In this document: positions 53,840-64,000 of the stretch, piece after piece
Layout of the letters: the number at the start of each line of letters is the position of its first letter
How positions within the stretch are numbered: the stretch's first letter is position 1
Assembly (NCBI RefSeq): GCF_000702425.1
Contig: NZ_JNIE01000002.1
Span: forward strand, 372,001 to 436,000
Direction: 5' to 3'
DNA from: Thermocrinis jamiesonii
GTDB lineage: Bacteria; Aquificota; Aquificia; Aquificales; Aquificaceae
Length of the DNA stretch: 64,000 bases
The notes under the pieces: generated by a model
Seen by the model: only the letters and a program-made list of their open reading frames with translations
Databases searched by the model: none
Told to the model about the DNA's origin: nothing
Translations under genes and position numbers: made by a program

Positions 53840-54698
53840 TCACGCACTCTTCTTCAGGTTTGGATCTTACATTCTTTACGTGAATGTTCCAGGGTCTTTC
53901 ATACACAAAACGTCTGTATATTCTCAAAAAACTTTCTTTTAAACGTTGCCAAAAACTACTCTTCTTTGATGGTTTTATAAAATCCACCTTTATCTTCTCC
54001 ACCTTTTTTCCCTTCTGCGCCCTTTTCCAGTTGTTCTCAACATCCTTTTTAAGCTTTCCTACGTTAATGCCATAGTATATATCCGGTAGTTTTTTTAACA
54101 ATTCCATAGCTTTCAACCAATGAAGAAGGTTTTTTTCGCTCTTAGCAGTTAGGCCTTTGATGATCTCCTCAAGCGCTTCAAAAAACACAGCTTCCTTTCT
54201 GAATCTTTCTTTTTGAATTTCAGCATAATCCATGTACTCTTCGTATAGTTCTTCATTAAAAATATAAACACCTAAGTTAATAGCATCTTGCACGTTCCAA
54301 AGCTTACCGTATTCCAATTTATGGACTATTCCCCAGTATTTAACAAGCTTGTTGGAAATCAGATAAAAATCTTCTGCGTAAGCAGGATCTAAGCTTATAA
54401 ACAAAAGGGAGTCCTCTTGGATCTTGTATATATCCTTTCCAGAATAAACCGAACCGTATATGTCTGTTATTTTCAGCAGGTTCAACTCCACAAGCACATC
54501 CTTCCACTGATGCCTGTTGGACCTAAAACTTCTGTAAGCGCACCTTAGGAATTCATCCAGACTAACGGAAAAACTTCCTTCCTTTTTAACTAATTGCACA
54601 TAGCATAGTAAATACAAAAGAAGTTCCCTTTTGTTTTGATCTTCCAATACCTCCAAAAACAAGCTCTGTAATCGGTTCCTTTCCTTAAGCTTTAGCAC
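53832..54698 (-). CDS. Unknown protein, first gene of the HD/tgpA operon
   Basis: 288 residues, not recognised. All-helical and Lys/Leu/Tyr-rich, no signal peptide, basic C-terminus (SFWQRLKESFLRIYRRFVYE). The centre ISLDPAYAEDFYLISNKLVK has no motif I know. Start GTG 54698, with only a weak ribosome site (GGTGCT). Base composition is somewhat more AT-rich than neighbours. Overlaps the HD gene by 8 nt. Confidence 0.6.
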   Translation of the reverse strand: MLKLKERNRLQSLFLEVLEDQNKRELLLYLLCYVQLVKKEGSFSVSLDEFLRCAYRSFRSNRHQWKDVLVELNLLKITDIYGSVYSGKDIYKIQEDSLLFISLDPAYAEDFYLISNKLVKYWGIVHKLEYGKLWNVQDAINLGVYIFNEELYEEYMDYAEIQKERFRKEAVFFEALEEIIKGLTAKSEKNLLHWLKAMELLKKLPDIYYGINVGKLKKDVENNWKRAQKGKKVEKIKVDFIKPSKKSSFWQRLKESFLRIYRRFVYERPWNIHVKNVRSKPEEECVNV

Positions 54699-54724
54699 AG
54701 CACCGTGTCCAATTGTTCATCCGT

Positions 54725-54809
54725 AGTCTCTCAAACCAAAGAGAGACTAACCTTCTTGCCTGCCCCTGACAAAGGCAAGGCAAGGGCAACCCTTGTGTTA
54801 AATTATAAT
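54725..54809 (+). promoter_or_regulatory. Hairpins and -10 box upstream of the esterase gene
   Basis: A perfect 8-bp inverted repeat AGTCTCTC (54725-54732)/GAGAGACT (54741-54748) with an 8-nt loop is followed by CTTGCC/GGCAAG and overlapping GCCC/GGGC repeats (about 54753-54790). TATAAT is at 54804-54809. The divergent GTG gene starts at 54698. These may be an attenuator or operator for either direction. Confidence 0.35.
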
Positions 54810-54836
54810 ATGAGTAGCTCAATTGGGAAAGGACCA

Positions 54837-55544
54837 ATGTTTATTTACGAAAAAATAAACGAAGAGGTACTGCTTATTCACCTTCACGGTTTTGCTTCCA
54901 ATGTTGGAAGTTCAAAGGTTTTAGCCATAAGGGATGTGTCTTTAAGCACTGGCAAATTCTCCTTCTTTGCTATGGACATGGACTATCAGAGCACTACCAC
55001 CAGCAAAGTTTTGGAAGTGTTGGATGCTTTAGTTAAAGGTTTTTGCAAAAAATTTAGAAAACTTATACTTTCGGGAAGTTCCCACGGTGGATACGTGAGC
55101 CTAAATTATCTGAGATTCTACAGCCCAGAGTGCATAGATAGAGTTTTTCTATTTGCTCCCTCTTACAGTTCTTTGAGACTAACTTTGGAGGAAGTTGGGT
55201 ATAAGGGTGTGGAAAGCTGGCTAAAGGGAGAAAGCGAATTAACCTTTAAGGAGTGTAATACGGGGCTTGAGATAACCATTCACAAAGACTTTGCGGTGGA
55301 TATACTGCAAAAGGGATATGAAATATTAGAAGAAGACAGGATAAACTTTCCAGAAACTCCGCCAGTGGATATCTACATTGCCCATGGAACAAAGGACGAA
55401 GTAGTTCCAGTAGAACACTCAAGGAAGTTTGTAAGTAAAGTGAAGGTTTCGGCCTACAAAGAAGTGGAGGACGATCATAGATTAACAAATACCTTTAGAT
55501 CCCTTTTGGAGGAGTTCTGCGATGACAAACAGGGATCTTTTTGA
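54837..55544 (+). CDS. Alpha/beta hydrolase (YqiA-like esterase)
   Basis: 235 residues from ATG 54837, which follows AAAGGA by 3 nt and lies about 28 nt after TATAAT. Longer readings start in non-coding-looking sequence. LIHLHGFASNVGSSK carries the oxyanion region, the nucleophile Ser82 is in SGSSHGG, Asp in HGTKDEVVP and His in DDHRL. Resembles the small UPF0227/YqiA esterases. Substrate unknown. Overlaps hemL by 23 nt. Confidence 0.8.
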   Translation: MFIYEKINEEVLLIHLHGFASNVGSSKVLAIRDVSLSTGKFSFFAMDMDYQSTTTSKVLEVLDALVKGFCKKFRKLILSGSSHGGYVSLNYLRFYSPECIDRVFLFAPSYSSLRLTLEEVGYKGVESWLKGESELTFKECNTGLEITIHKDFAVDILQKGYEILEEDRINFPETPPVDIYIAHGTKDEVVPVEHSRKFVSKVKVSAYKEVEDDHRLTNTFRSLLEEFCDDKQGSF

Positions 55545-56796
55545 AAAGGCAAAAGAGCTGATGCCCGGAGGTGTAAGTTCTCCAGTTAGAGCTTTTAAAG
55601 CGGTTGGTGGAGAGCCCATAATAGTGAGCCATGCTCAAGGCTGTAGGTTATGGGACGTGGAAGGTAAAGAATACATAGACTTTTTGATGTCTTGGGGACC
55701 GCTGATTTTAGGACACTCTCACCCAAGGGTAGTAAAAGCACTTGAGGAACAACTTAGGAAGGGTCTTTCCTACGGGCTTACCAACGCCCACGAGATAACC
55801 TTAGCACAGATGATAGTATCCGCCATGCCTTCGGTAGAGATGGTAAGGTTTGTCTCTTCTGGCACAGAAGCCACCATGTCCGCCATAAGGTTAGCCAGAG
55901 GTTATACAGGAAGAAAATACGTGGTTAAGTTTGAAGGTTGCTATCATGGACACTACGATGGGCTTTTAGTTAGCGCAGGTTCCGGTGTGGCAACCTTAGG
56001 AATTCCGGGAACACCGGGAGTGCCAGAAGAAATAGCCAACCTTACCATTGTTTTGCCATACAACGATGTGCAAGCCTTAGAAGAAACCTTTAAAAAGTAT
56101 GGAGAAAGTATAGCCTGTGTGATAGTAGAACCCATAGCGGGCAATATGGGCACTGTTTTGCCAAAGGATGGCTTTCTTCAAGCCTTAAGGAAGCTAACTA
56201 AAGAATACTCAGCTTTGCTAATATTTGACGAAGTTATAACCAACTTCAGGGTTTCAAAGGGCGGAGCTCAGGAAATGTATTCTGTAGATCCAGACCTTAC
56301 TTGTATGGGGAAAGTAATAGGCGGTGGCATGCCACTTGGCGCTTACGGTGGAAAGAAAGAGATAATGAAAAAAGTTGCCCCTGAGGGACCGATCTACCAA
56401 GCTGGCACCCTTTCTGGAAATCCTATGGCTATGATCTCTGGCATCGCTACCCTTTCTGAACTCTTTGAAACAAACCCCTACCCTTACTTAGAACAGATTA
56501 GCCAGCAGTTGTGCGATGGAATAAGTCAGATCCTTTCAGACAAGGGAATAACCCATAGGATAAACAGGGTGGGTTCAATGTTTACTGTGTTCTTCACAGA
56601 AAAAGAAGTCTTTGATTATTCTACAGCAAAAACTTCAAACCTTGAGCTTTTTGGCAAGTTCTTCAGAGCCCTGTTGAAAGAAGGAGTGCTTATACCACCC
56701 TCTCAGTTTGAAGCTTGGTTTTTGAGCACAGCCCACACCAAAGAAGACATAGACGAAGCACTAAACAGAATTGACAGGGCGGTTAGATCAATCTAA
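55522..56796 (+). CDS. hemL: HemL, glutamate-1-semialdehyde 2,1-aminomutase
   Basis: 424 residues. C5-pathway tetrapyrrole enzyme making 5-aminolevulinate. N-terminal AKELMPGGVSSPVRAF, SSGTEATMSAIRLAR, Asp236 (IFDEVITNFR) and PLP Lys264 (MGKVIGGGMPLGAYGG). Supports haem supply for the cytochromes. Translationally nested in the esterase end. Converges with slt, overlapping by 9 nt. Confidence 0.96.
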   Translation: MTNRDLFEKAKELMPGGVSSPVRAFKAVGGEPIIVSHAQGCRLWDVEGKEYIDFLMSWGPLILGHSHPRVVKALEEQLRKGLSYGLTNAHEITLAQMIVSAMPSVEMVRFVSSGTEATMSAIRLARGYTGRKYVVKFEGCYHGHYDGLLVSAGSGVATLGIPGTPGVPEEIANLTIVLPYNDVQALEETFKKYGESIACVIVEPIAGNMGTVLPKDGFLQALRKLTKEYSALLIFDEVITNFRVSKGGAQEMYSVDPDLTCMGKVIGGGMPLGAYGGKKEIMKKVAPEGPIYQAGTLSGNPMAMISGIATLSELFETNPYPYLEQISQQLCDGISQILSDKGITHRINRVGSMFTVFFTEKEVFDYSTAKTSNLELFGKFFRALLKEGVLIPPSQFEAWFLSTAHTKEDIDEALNRIDRAVRSI

Positions 56797-58437
56797 GGCT
56801 TGGTAGATATAGTAGTTATTTAACACCTGCTTTACGTAATTCCTAGTTTCTGCTATGGGAATAGTTTCTATGAATACGTAGGGATCTTTATGCTGAATAA
56901 AACTTTTTACTCTGTTTGGTCCTGCATTGTAGCTGGCTATAGCCCTTATAAGATCCCCGTTCCAAAGTTCAAGCATTTCCCGCAAATAGGCTGTGCCCAT
57001 CAGTATGTTTTCCCTTGGACTGAACACCTGGTTGGGTATTCTATACTTTGAAGAGACTTCCCTTGCGGTAAAGTCCATTAACTGCATGAGACCTTTTGCA
57101 CTGCTTGGAGAGACCGCTTCTGGGTCAAAGAGACTTTCCTGTCGCATCACAGCCCATATAAGGTTTTTATCAACATTGAACCTTTGGGAGGCTTCTTCAA
57201 CGAATTCTGCGTATGGCTTTGGATAAGCGACCAAGTTGTATATTTCAGAGTTTATGCCAAACTTTCTGACAGCTAACCTGATGGCTAAAAAATTGTCAAA
57301 CTTTTGAATGATCAGAATATCCGATGAGGTTATTTTGTTTATGTTTTTAAAAGCCTCTAAGCGAGCATAGTATGGAAAGCCTGCTTGAAATATACTCCTT
57401 ATAGTTCTTGCTGTTGATGTATCTTCTGCATCTACCAAAAAGACCTTCATAAACTTACTTACCACAGGCTCTCCTAATAGGACCTTTGACGCAATGGAGT
57501 AAAAGCCAAAACCCTTGGATGCTTGCAGAAGATGATAGCTTGCCCTTGAAAAATCTTTTAGCTCTTTGTGACTTTTGTAAAGCCAAAAATGGCTTTCCGA
57601 AATTTCTATTTGGTTTGATGCAAATCTTAGAGCTTTCTGAAAAGCATCTAAAGCCTTTTTGTAATCACCAAGTATATAGTGAGTTAAACCCAATTGAAAA
57701 AACTTTTGGTATGAGTCCTCCATCATAACAAACCATCGTAGAGCTTCTTGAAAGTTTCCTGCGTAGAGGGACACTCTACCTGCGTAAAAGAGGGCTTGAT
57801 TGTATGCTGGTTTTCCCTTCAAAAGTTCCAAAGCTTTTATAAACTGGTCCTTAGAAAGATTAAAAGCAATCCTTGCCCGGATTAAGAGAGCGTCCTCTGT
57901 GTTGCAATCCTTTAGCACTAAAAAAGCTTCTTTTTGCATCTCCAACCTTTCGTAGGCTCTGCCCAACAGATGGCAGGCTTGTGGTATATCAGATAAAACA
58001 GACACTGCGTGTCTGTATTGTCTTCTCTTTATCAACTCCTCACCTACCTTGATCCTTTCCTCCTCCGTAAGATCCACCTCCCTTAGATAATCCGTAAAAA
58101 GGTGTGGGAGGTTTATCAACGCTGTTTTTTTGTCAAGATTTAGCTCTCTCCAAAGCTTTGCGTATCTGCTTAGATAATCTGGTTTTAAAGCCCTCGGATT
58201 TATGCTTTTTATCAACTCCGCAGACCTTTCCCTTTTTCCCACCTGATAGTATTTTTCCGCCATCAAAAGTTTCAGGTCCTCTATGAACACTGCGTTAGGA
58301 TAGTCTTTTAAAATCTGCTCTCCTGCATGTATGTCATCCTGACTTTTGAACCTGATCAATAGGGCATACTCTTCAGGTAGTTGGGCAAAAGAAGAATTAA
58401 CAAGGAGAAACAACAATACGAAAATTAGGCGATCCAC
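56788..58437 (-). CDS. Lytic transglycosylase (Slt-like) with helical repeats
   Basis: 549 residues. Signal peptide 1-19 (MDRLIFVLLFLLVNSSFAQ), a long TPR/alpha-helical N-terminal half, then the SLT domain with catalytic Glu434 in AVMRQESLFDPEAVSPSSAK, GLMQLM and the AYNAGP motif. Cleaves glycan strands of peptidoglycan in the periplasm. GTG start inside the CopD-like gene (13-nt overlap). Confidence 0.9.
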   Translation of the reverse strand: MDRLIFVLLFLLVNSSFAQLPEEYALLIRFKSQDDIHAGEQILKDYPNAVFIEDLKLLMAEKYYQVGKRERSAELIKSINPRALKPDYLSRYAKLWRELNLDKKTALINLPHLFTDYLREVDLTEEERIKVGEELIKRRQYRHAVSVLSDIPQACHLLGRAYERLEMQKEAFLVLKDCNTEDALLIRARIAFNLSKDQFIKALELLKGKPAYNQALFYAGRVSLYAGNFQEALRWFVMMEDSYQKFFQLGLTHYILGDYKKALDAFQKALRFASNQIEISESHFWLYKSHKELKDFSRASYHLLQASKGFGFYSIASKVLLGEPVVSKFMKVFLVDAEDTSTARTIRSIFQAGFPYYARLEAFKNINKITSSDILIIQKFDNFLAIRLAVRKFGINSEIYNLVAYPKPYAEFVEEASQRFNVDKNLIWAVMRQESLFDPEAVSPSSAKGLMQLMDFTAREVSSKYRIPNQVFSPRENILMGTAYLREMLELWNGDLIRAIASYNAGPNRVKSFIQHKDPYVFIETIPIAETRNYVKQVLNNYYIYQALD

Positions 58438-58829
58438 GAAATGATGATGTAAATGAGGATAGATATTAAAAAGTTTATTGCGACTAAGCTTGGGATGGCA
58501 GATAGTTTATTTTTTCTGTATAGGAAAAAGTAGATGTAGGCAAAGTTTAAGACCATTATGGCAAAGAGGAATAGTTTTAGGTGAAATAAAAAGTTTGTGG
58601 AAAAATCCTTCCTGTAGCCGTGCCAAAGAGCCATACCTGTCAGAAAAATGACAAGTATGGACAACCACACCGCCAAGAAGAACCTACCGTAAACACCCTT
58701 TATAAAGCCAAGCCTATGATTGTCAGGTATATCACTTAAGGAAGGTCTAAGAAAGAGTAAGGTATAGGCCATTCCGCCAACCCAAAGGGTAACAAAGAAA
58801 AGGTGCAGAAAAAGCAGGCTTTTTATCAT
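58425..58829 (-). CDS. Four-helix membrane protein (CopD-like)
   Basis: 134 residues with four predicted membrane helices. The first (LLFLHLFFVTLWVGGMAYTL) has the His/Gly pattern of CopD-domain and DUF4149 proteins. Possible copper or haem-linked role, but this is only family resemblance. ATG overlaps the rpoZ stop (ATGA) and the gene overlaps slt downstream, so it is part of the gmk-rpoZ operon. Confidence 0.7.
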   Translation of the reverse strand: MIKSLLFLHLFFVTLWVGGMAYTLLFLRPSLSDIPDNHRLGFIKGVYGRFFLAVWLSILVIFLTGMALWHGYRKDFSTNFLFHLKLFLFAIMVLNFAYIYFFLYRKNKLSAIPSLVAINFLISILIYIIISWIA

Positions 58830-59047
58830 AGCTCTACGTTTAGCTTTTTAACCTTGACCTTTCCTTCTGCCAATTCTTCTATGGCATAAAAGGTTTTCTT
58901 AATTAACTCCTTCTTCACTTTGTCCCTAACGAATATATCCTCTCCCTCTTGCAAAAGCTGTTCCACACGCTTGACAGCAGCATGCACCAATTCATACCTA
59001 CTACTCACTTGCTTTAAAGCCTTTTCTATGTTAGGTCTTTTGCTCAT
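58826..59047 (-). CDS. rpoZ: RpoZ, RNA polymerase omega subunit
   Basis: 73 residues: RPNIEKALKQVSSRYELVHA, then AVKRVEQLLQEG and KTFYAIEELAEGKV, the omega pattern. Helps assemble beta' of RNA polymerase. SD GGAGGTAAAGCT-ATG. 4 nt after gmk, an order (gmk-rpoZ) common in bacteria, which supports the call despite the short length. Confidence 0.88.
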   Translation of the reverse strand: MSKRPNIEKALKQVSSRYELVHAAVKRVEQLLQEGEDIFVRDKVKKELIKKTFYAIEELAEGKVKVKKLNVEL

Positions 59048-59051
59048 AGCT

Positions 59052-59684
59052 TTACCTCCAATGGCACTCTTGCCTAAGATAGGTTATAATTTTATCATCG
59101 CTTACGCGTTTTTCCAAGTCCCTAAAAAAGTTTTTGGTCGTATGTCTGGCTGAAAGTATTATATTCTTAAGCGCTTGCAATGTTTCATCCAGAAACTCAT
59201 TAACCACTATGTAATCAAAATATTTGGCACAAGAAATTTCCCACTGGGCAGTTTTTATACGTTCTTCCAGATTTTCGTCCCTAAAGCCCCTCGTTAAAAG
59301 CCTTCTATTTAGCTCCTCCATAGACGGCGGAAGAAGAAAAATAAGTATGCTCTCTGGATAGTTCTTCTTTACAGTCTTTGCTCCCTGCACGTCTATAACC
59401 AGTATGGAGTCAAATCCCTCTTCTTCGTTCTTTAAAACTTGATCCTTTGGTGTTCCGTAGTAGTTTCCATAGACCTTTGCGTATTCCAAAAATTTTCCTT
59501 CCCTTATACCTCTTTCAAACTCCTCCACGCTGAGAAATATATAATCCACTCCTTCTACCTCTCCTTCCCTCTTTTGCCTGGTGGTAGCAGTTACCACTCG
59601 CCTTACTCTTTCAACCTCTTTTAGGATCATATTTACAACCGTTGTTTTTCCAGTTCCAGAAGGAGCTGAAAACACAAAAAGCAT
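59052..59684 (-). CDS. gmk: Gmk, guanylate kinase
   Basis: 210 residues from ATG 59684 (MLFVFSAPSGTGKTT, P-loop at 7-14). An upstream in-frame extension of 45 codons has no family resemblance. GVDYIFLSVEEFERGI and DVQGAKTVKKNYPE are typical. Phosphorylates GMP to GDP. A perfect TATAAT (59696-59691) ends 6 nt before the ATG with no SD, a probable leaderless start. First gene of the gmk-rpoZ-CopD-slt operon. Confidence 0.95.
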   Translation of the reverse strand: MLFVFSAPSGTGKTTVVNMILKEVERVRRVVTATTRQKREGEVEGVDYIFLSVEEFERGIREGKFLEYAKVYGNYYGTPKDQVLKNEEEGFDSILVIDVQGAKTVKKNYPESILIFLLPPSMEELNRRLLTRGFRDENLEERIKTAQWEISCAKYFDYIVVNEFLDETLQALKNIILSARHTTKNFFRDLEKRVSDDKIITYLRQECHWR

Positions 59685-59690
59685 ATAGAA

Positions 59691-59725
59691 ATTATAAAAC
59701 ACTGAGGATAAGTAGGCATACTTAT
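59691..59725 (-). promoter_or_regulatory. gmk -10 box and palindrome
   Basis: TATAAT at 59696-59691 is 6 nt from the gmk ATG. Upstream, ATAAGTA-N4-TACTTAT (59708-59725) is a perfect 7-bp palindrome covering the -35 position, the classic site for a repressor or activator. No matching regulator is in the window. Confidence 0.4.
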
Positions 59726-59829
59726 GCGACTTAAAAACAACTCTGTTTAGGATTTCTTCTATTGCTTTTGGTGTTTTGAGAAATTTTGAGAAAGAGATAC
59801 GGTTTAAGCAAAAAATCAAAGAACAGCTA

Positions 59830-62427
<2,598 letters not shown>

Positions 62428-62525
62428 TTATTTTAATTTAATCGCTTGGCATACAAAACAGCGAAAACAAGAAGTTTATAGTGATGATCTTTTTATCGGA
62501 AAGATATAATGCAAGAATTCTTCTA

Positions 62526-63650
62526 TTAAAACTCGCAAATGTCGTATTCCACCTTCTGTCCATCCCAGCTTAAAAAGGTGTGCTTTGTTCCATCGCTGTC
62601 TATCAGGTATCTGGGTAGTAAAGGCACCTTACCTTTCCCACCTGGTAGATCCACTGCATAGGTGGGTATAGCATAGCCAGATATTCTTCCCCTCAGGTAT
62701 TTCATAATTTCCAAACCCTTCTCCAAGGTTGTTCTAAAGTGGATAACACCCTTAATGGGATCACAGTGAAAAAGATACTGTGGTTTGACCTTTATTTTTA
62801 TTAGCTTTCTCATAAGCTCAAGCATAATCTCTGGGTTATCATTAACGCCCTTTAGCAGGACCGTCTGATTAAGGACCGGTATGCCCCTTCTTAGAAGATT
62901 TTCCACCGCTTCTTGAGCCTCTGGAGTTATTTCCTTTGGATGGTTAAAGTGAGTGCTTATCCAAATGGGAGAATGCTTTTCAAGTATTTTCAGCACATCT
63001 TCGTCAAAGAACCTTTGAGGTGCTAACACAGGAAGTCTTGTCCCTATGCGTATAACTTCTATGTGGGGAATTTTCCTGAACTCCGAAAGTATAATGTCAA
63101 GCTTTTCAGGGTTTAGCGTCAACGGATCTCCTCCCGAAAGTAAAACTTCTCTGATTTCTGAGTGTTTCTTCACATATTCAACTATGAGTTTTAGCTGTTG
63201 CTCACCTATAGCTCTTTCGCCCTGAGAGAATATTCTCTTTCTCATACAGTGTCTGCAATAAACTGCACAAAAGGTGGTAGTTTGCACCAAAACCCTGTCT
63301 GGGTATCTGTGGGTAAGTCCTGGAATAGGTCCATCTTCCTTTAGAGCGTCCGGCTCTCCATACCTTTGCACAGACTCATCCACTTCTACCACCCTTGGAA
63401 TTGCCTGCAGTCTTATAGGATCCATGGGATCTTCTGGATCCATCAACGAAAGGTAGTAGGGCGTTATAGCCATAGGGTATAAGCCTTTTGTTCTCTCTAT
63501 TCCTTCTATCTCTTCGGGCAAAAGTTTTATGTATTTTTCAAGCTGTTCTTTGGTCCTTATCCTGTTCTGAATTTGCCAGTGATAATCTCTCCAGAGTTTC
63601 TCTGGGATATTTGCTTTTATCCAAAGCCTTTGTTCAGGGGTTTTCTCCAT
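62526..63650 (-). CDS. KamA-like lysine 2,3-aminomutase
   Basis: 374 residues. Radical-SAM and PLP enzyme: Cys128-x3-Cys132-x2-Cys135 (FCAVYCRHCMRKR), LSGGDPLTL, and PLP Lys in DLPGGKGKVPL near 325. Interconverts lysine and beta-lysine, used for osmolytes, antibiotics or EF-P modification. The partner acetyltransferase AblB is not in the window, and neither is epmA, so its role is open. TAGGAG lies 8 nt before the ATG. Confidence 0.9.
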   Translation of the reverse strand: MEKTPEQRLWIKANIPEKLWRDYHWQIQNRIRTKEQLEKYIKLLPEEIEGIERTKGLYPMAITPYYLSLMDPEDPMDPIRLQAIPRVVEVDESVQRYGEPDALKEDGPIPGLTHRYPDRVLVQTTTFCAVYCRHCMRKRIFSQGERAIGEQQLKLIVEYVKKHSEIREVLLSGGDPLTLNPEKLDIILSEFRKIPHIEVIRIGTRLPVLAPQRFFDEDVLKILEKHSPIWISTHFNHPKEITPEAQEAVENLLRRGIPVLNQTVLLKGVNDNPEIMLELMRKLIKIKVKPQYLFHCDPIKGVIHFRTTLEKGLEIMKYLRGRISGYAIPTYAVDLPGGKGKVPLLPRYLIDSDGTKHTFLSWDGQKVEYDICEF

Positions 63651-63674
63651 CTTTTCCGCTCCTAAAGCTTAAAG

Positions 63675-64000
63675 TTACTCCAAAAATCTCGTGTGGAAGA
63701 GGTCCCTTAGCAGTTCTTGAAAGTTTTCAACGACCCTGAAGGCATCCTTTAACAGTCCCCTTTCCTGTCTTGAGAGTTTTTCTGGGTTTATGTAATTATC
63801 CGGCTCTTTTCCGTTCATTATACTTTCTGCCTGGGATCTAAATCGTAGCATATTTAGGAATTTATAAGTTTCCAAAAGGTCCTTCCCAAAGTTCTTTTCT
63901 ATAATGCCCTTCTCTATCAGCTTTCTTATTCGGTCGTAGGTGTTTCTCTCTTGCACCCCGTTAGCAATACTAATGCACCTGATACCGTGGGTTATGGGAA
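63675..64000 (-). CDS. DUF294-type signalling protein, C-terminal part
   Basis: Only the last 107 codons are in the window; the frame stays open through the right edge. The sequence THGIRCISIANGVQERNTYD, then RIRKLIEKGII and a long helix pair, matches the substrate-binding-like C-terminal domain of DUF294 nucleotidyltransferase proteins, which usually carry CBS or cyclic-nucleotide domains in front. A GTG at 63956 could be mistaken for a start, but conserved residues continue upstream. 24 nt before kamA, probably the same transcript. Confidence 0.75.
   Translation of the reverse strand, partial: PITHGIRCISIANGVQERNTYDRIRKLIEKGIIEKNFGKDLLETYKFLNMLRFRSQAESIMNGKEPDNYINPEKLSRQERGLLKDAFRVVENFQELLRDLFHTRFLE

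Noticed and set aside
54705-54836. 44-residue N-terminal extension of the esterase
   Set aside because: It translates the hairpin-rich spacer and includes the TATAAT; the ATG at 54837 has its own AAAGGA site.
59685-59819. 45-residue N-terminal extension of guanylate kinase
   Set aside because: The family starts just before the P-loop, and a perfect -10 box lies within the extension directly before the natural ATG.

Overview
The window looks like a chromosomal piece of a thermophilic Aquificota bacterium, close to Hydrogenobacter, Thermocrinis or Aquifex. This is inferred from protein character, not from a search: Lys/Glu-rich proteins, an aminofutalosine-type menaquinone enzyme (mqnE), m1A58 tRNA methylation (trmI), a type I dihydroorotase, several multihaem c-type cytochromes, a Gram-negative envelope (lpxA, FadL-type porin, lipoproteins), and very tight packing with 1-32 nt gene overlaps and many TTG/GTG starts. 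One 60-base line of ordinary coding DNA (29041-29100), counted by hand, has 26 G+C.

Layout. 1-5416 (minus): phosphonate operon phnD-C-E-G-H-I-J, uptake plus C-P lyase core, running off the left edge and preceded by a Pho-box-like direct repeat. 5495-7929 (plus): BepA-like M48 lipoprotein, SCO1, and rsmG, which lacks a canonical full-length start. 7899-9029 (minus): trmI and a broken DsrE-family gene. 9053-10377 (plus): mnmA and a small coiled-coil protein. 10389-12097 (minus): triheme and pentaheme cytochromes. 12171-13990: an IS1341-type tnpB element with a structured 5' region. 13986-16937 (plus): membrane protein, ROK kinase, FliK-like and FlhB-like proteins. 16934-19190 (minus): hslU between two unknown genes. 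19221-22007: glnE. 22004-25004 (minus): molybdopterin-oxidoreductase-like protein, pncC-like, lpxA. 25187-34177 (plus): fadL, two DUF29 genes, ileS, zinc-ribbon coiled coil, rodA, hemW, two unknown genes. 34157-46137 (minus): one dense run moaA-radA-response regulator-histidine kinase-NIL protein-thiL-ntrC-bioA-pyrC-mqnE-ntrY. 46283-47347: AT-rich glycosyltransferase. 47518-50406 (minus): tRNA-Ser-carA-ftsI. 50466: queF. 50821-54698 (minus): unknown, HD hydrolase, TgpA-like transglutaminase. 54837-56796: esterase and hemL. 56788-59684 (minus): gmk-rpoZ-CopD-like-slt. 59830-64000 (minus): alaS, kamA, and a DUF294-type gene running off the right edge.

Themes. Most genes are core metabolism and translation (tRNA modification, aminoacylation, cofactors, pyrimidines, cell wall). 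Accessory content is the phosphonate operon, the tnpB element, the cytochrome pair, the DUF29 pair and the glycosyltransferase. Translation starts fall into two classes. Operon-internal genes mostly have strong Shine-Dalgarno (SD) sequences, while many first-in-unit genes have a -10-like hexamer 5-9 nt before the start codon and no SD, which suggests widespread leaderless mRNAs. The most notable items are this leaderless pattern, the Pho box in front of a thermophile C-P lyase operon, the tRNA-Ser/carA junction, the start-codon problem of rsmG, the broken DsrE gene and the structured RNA candidates of the tnpB element.
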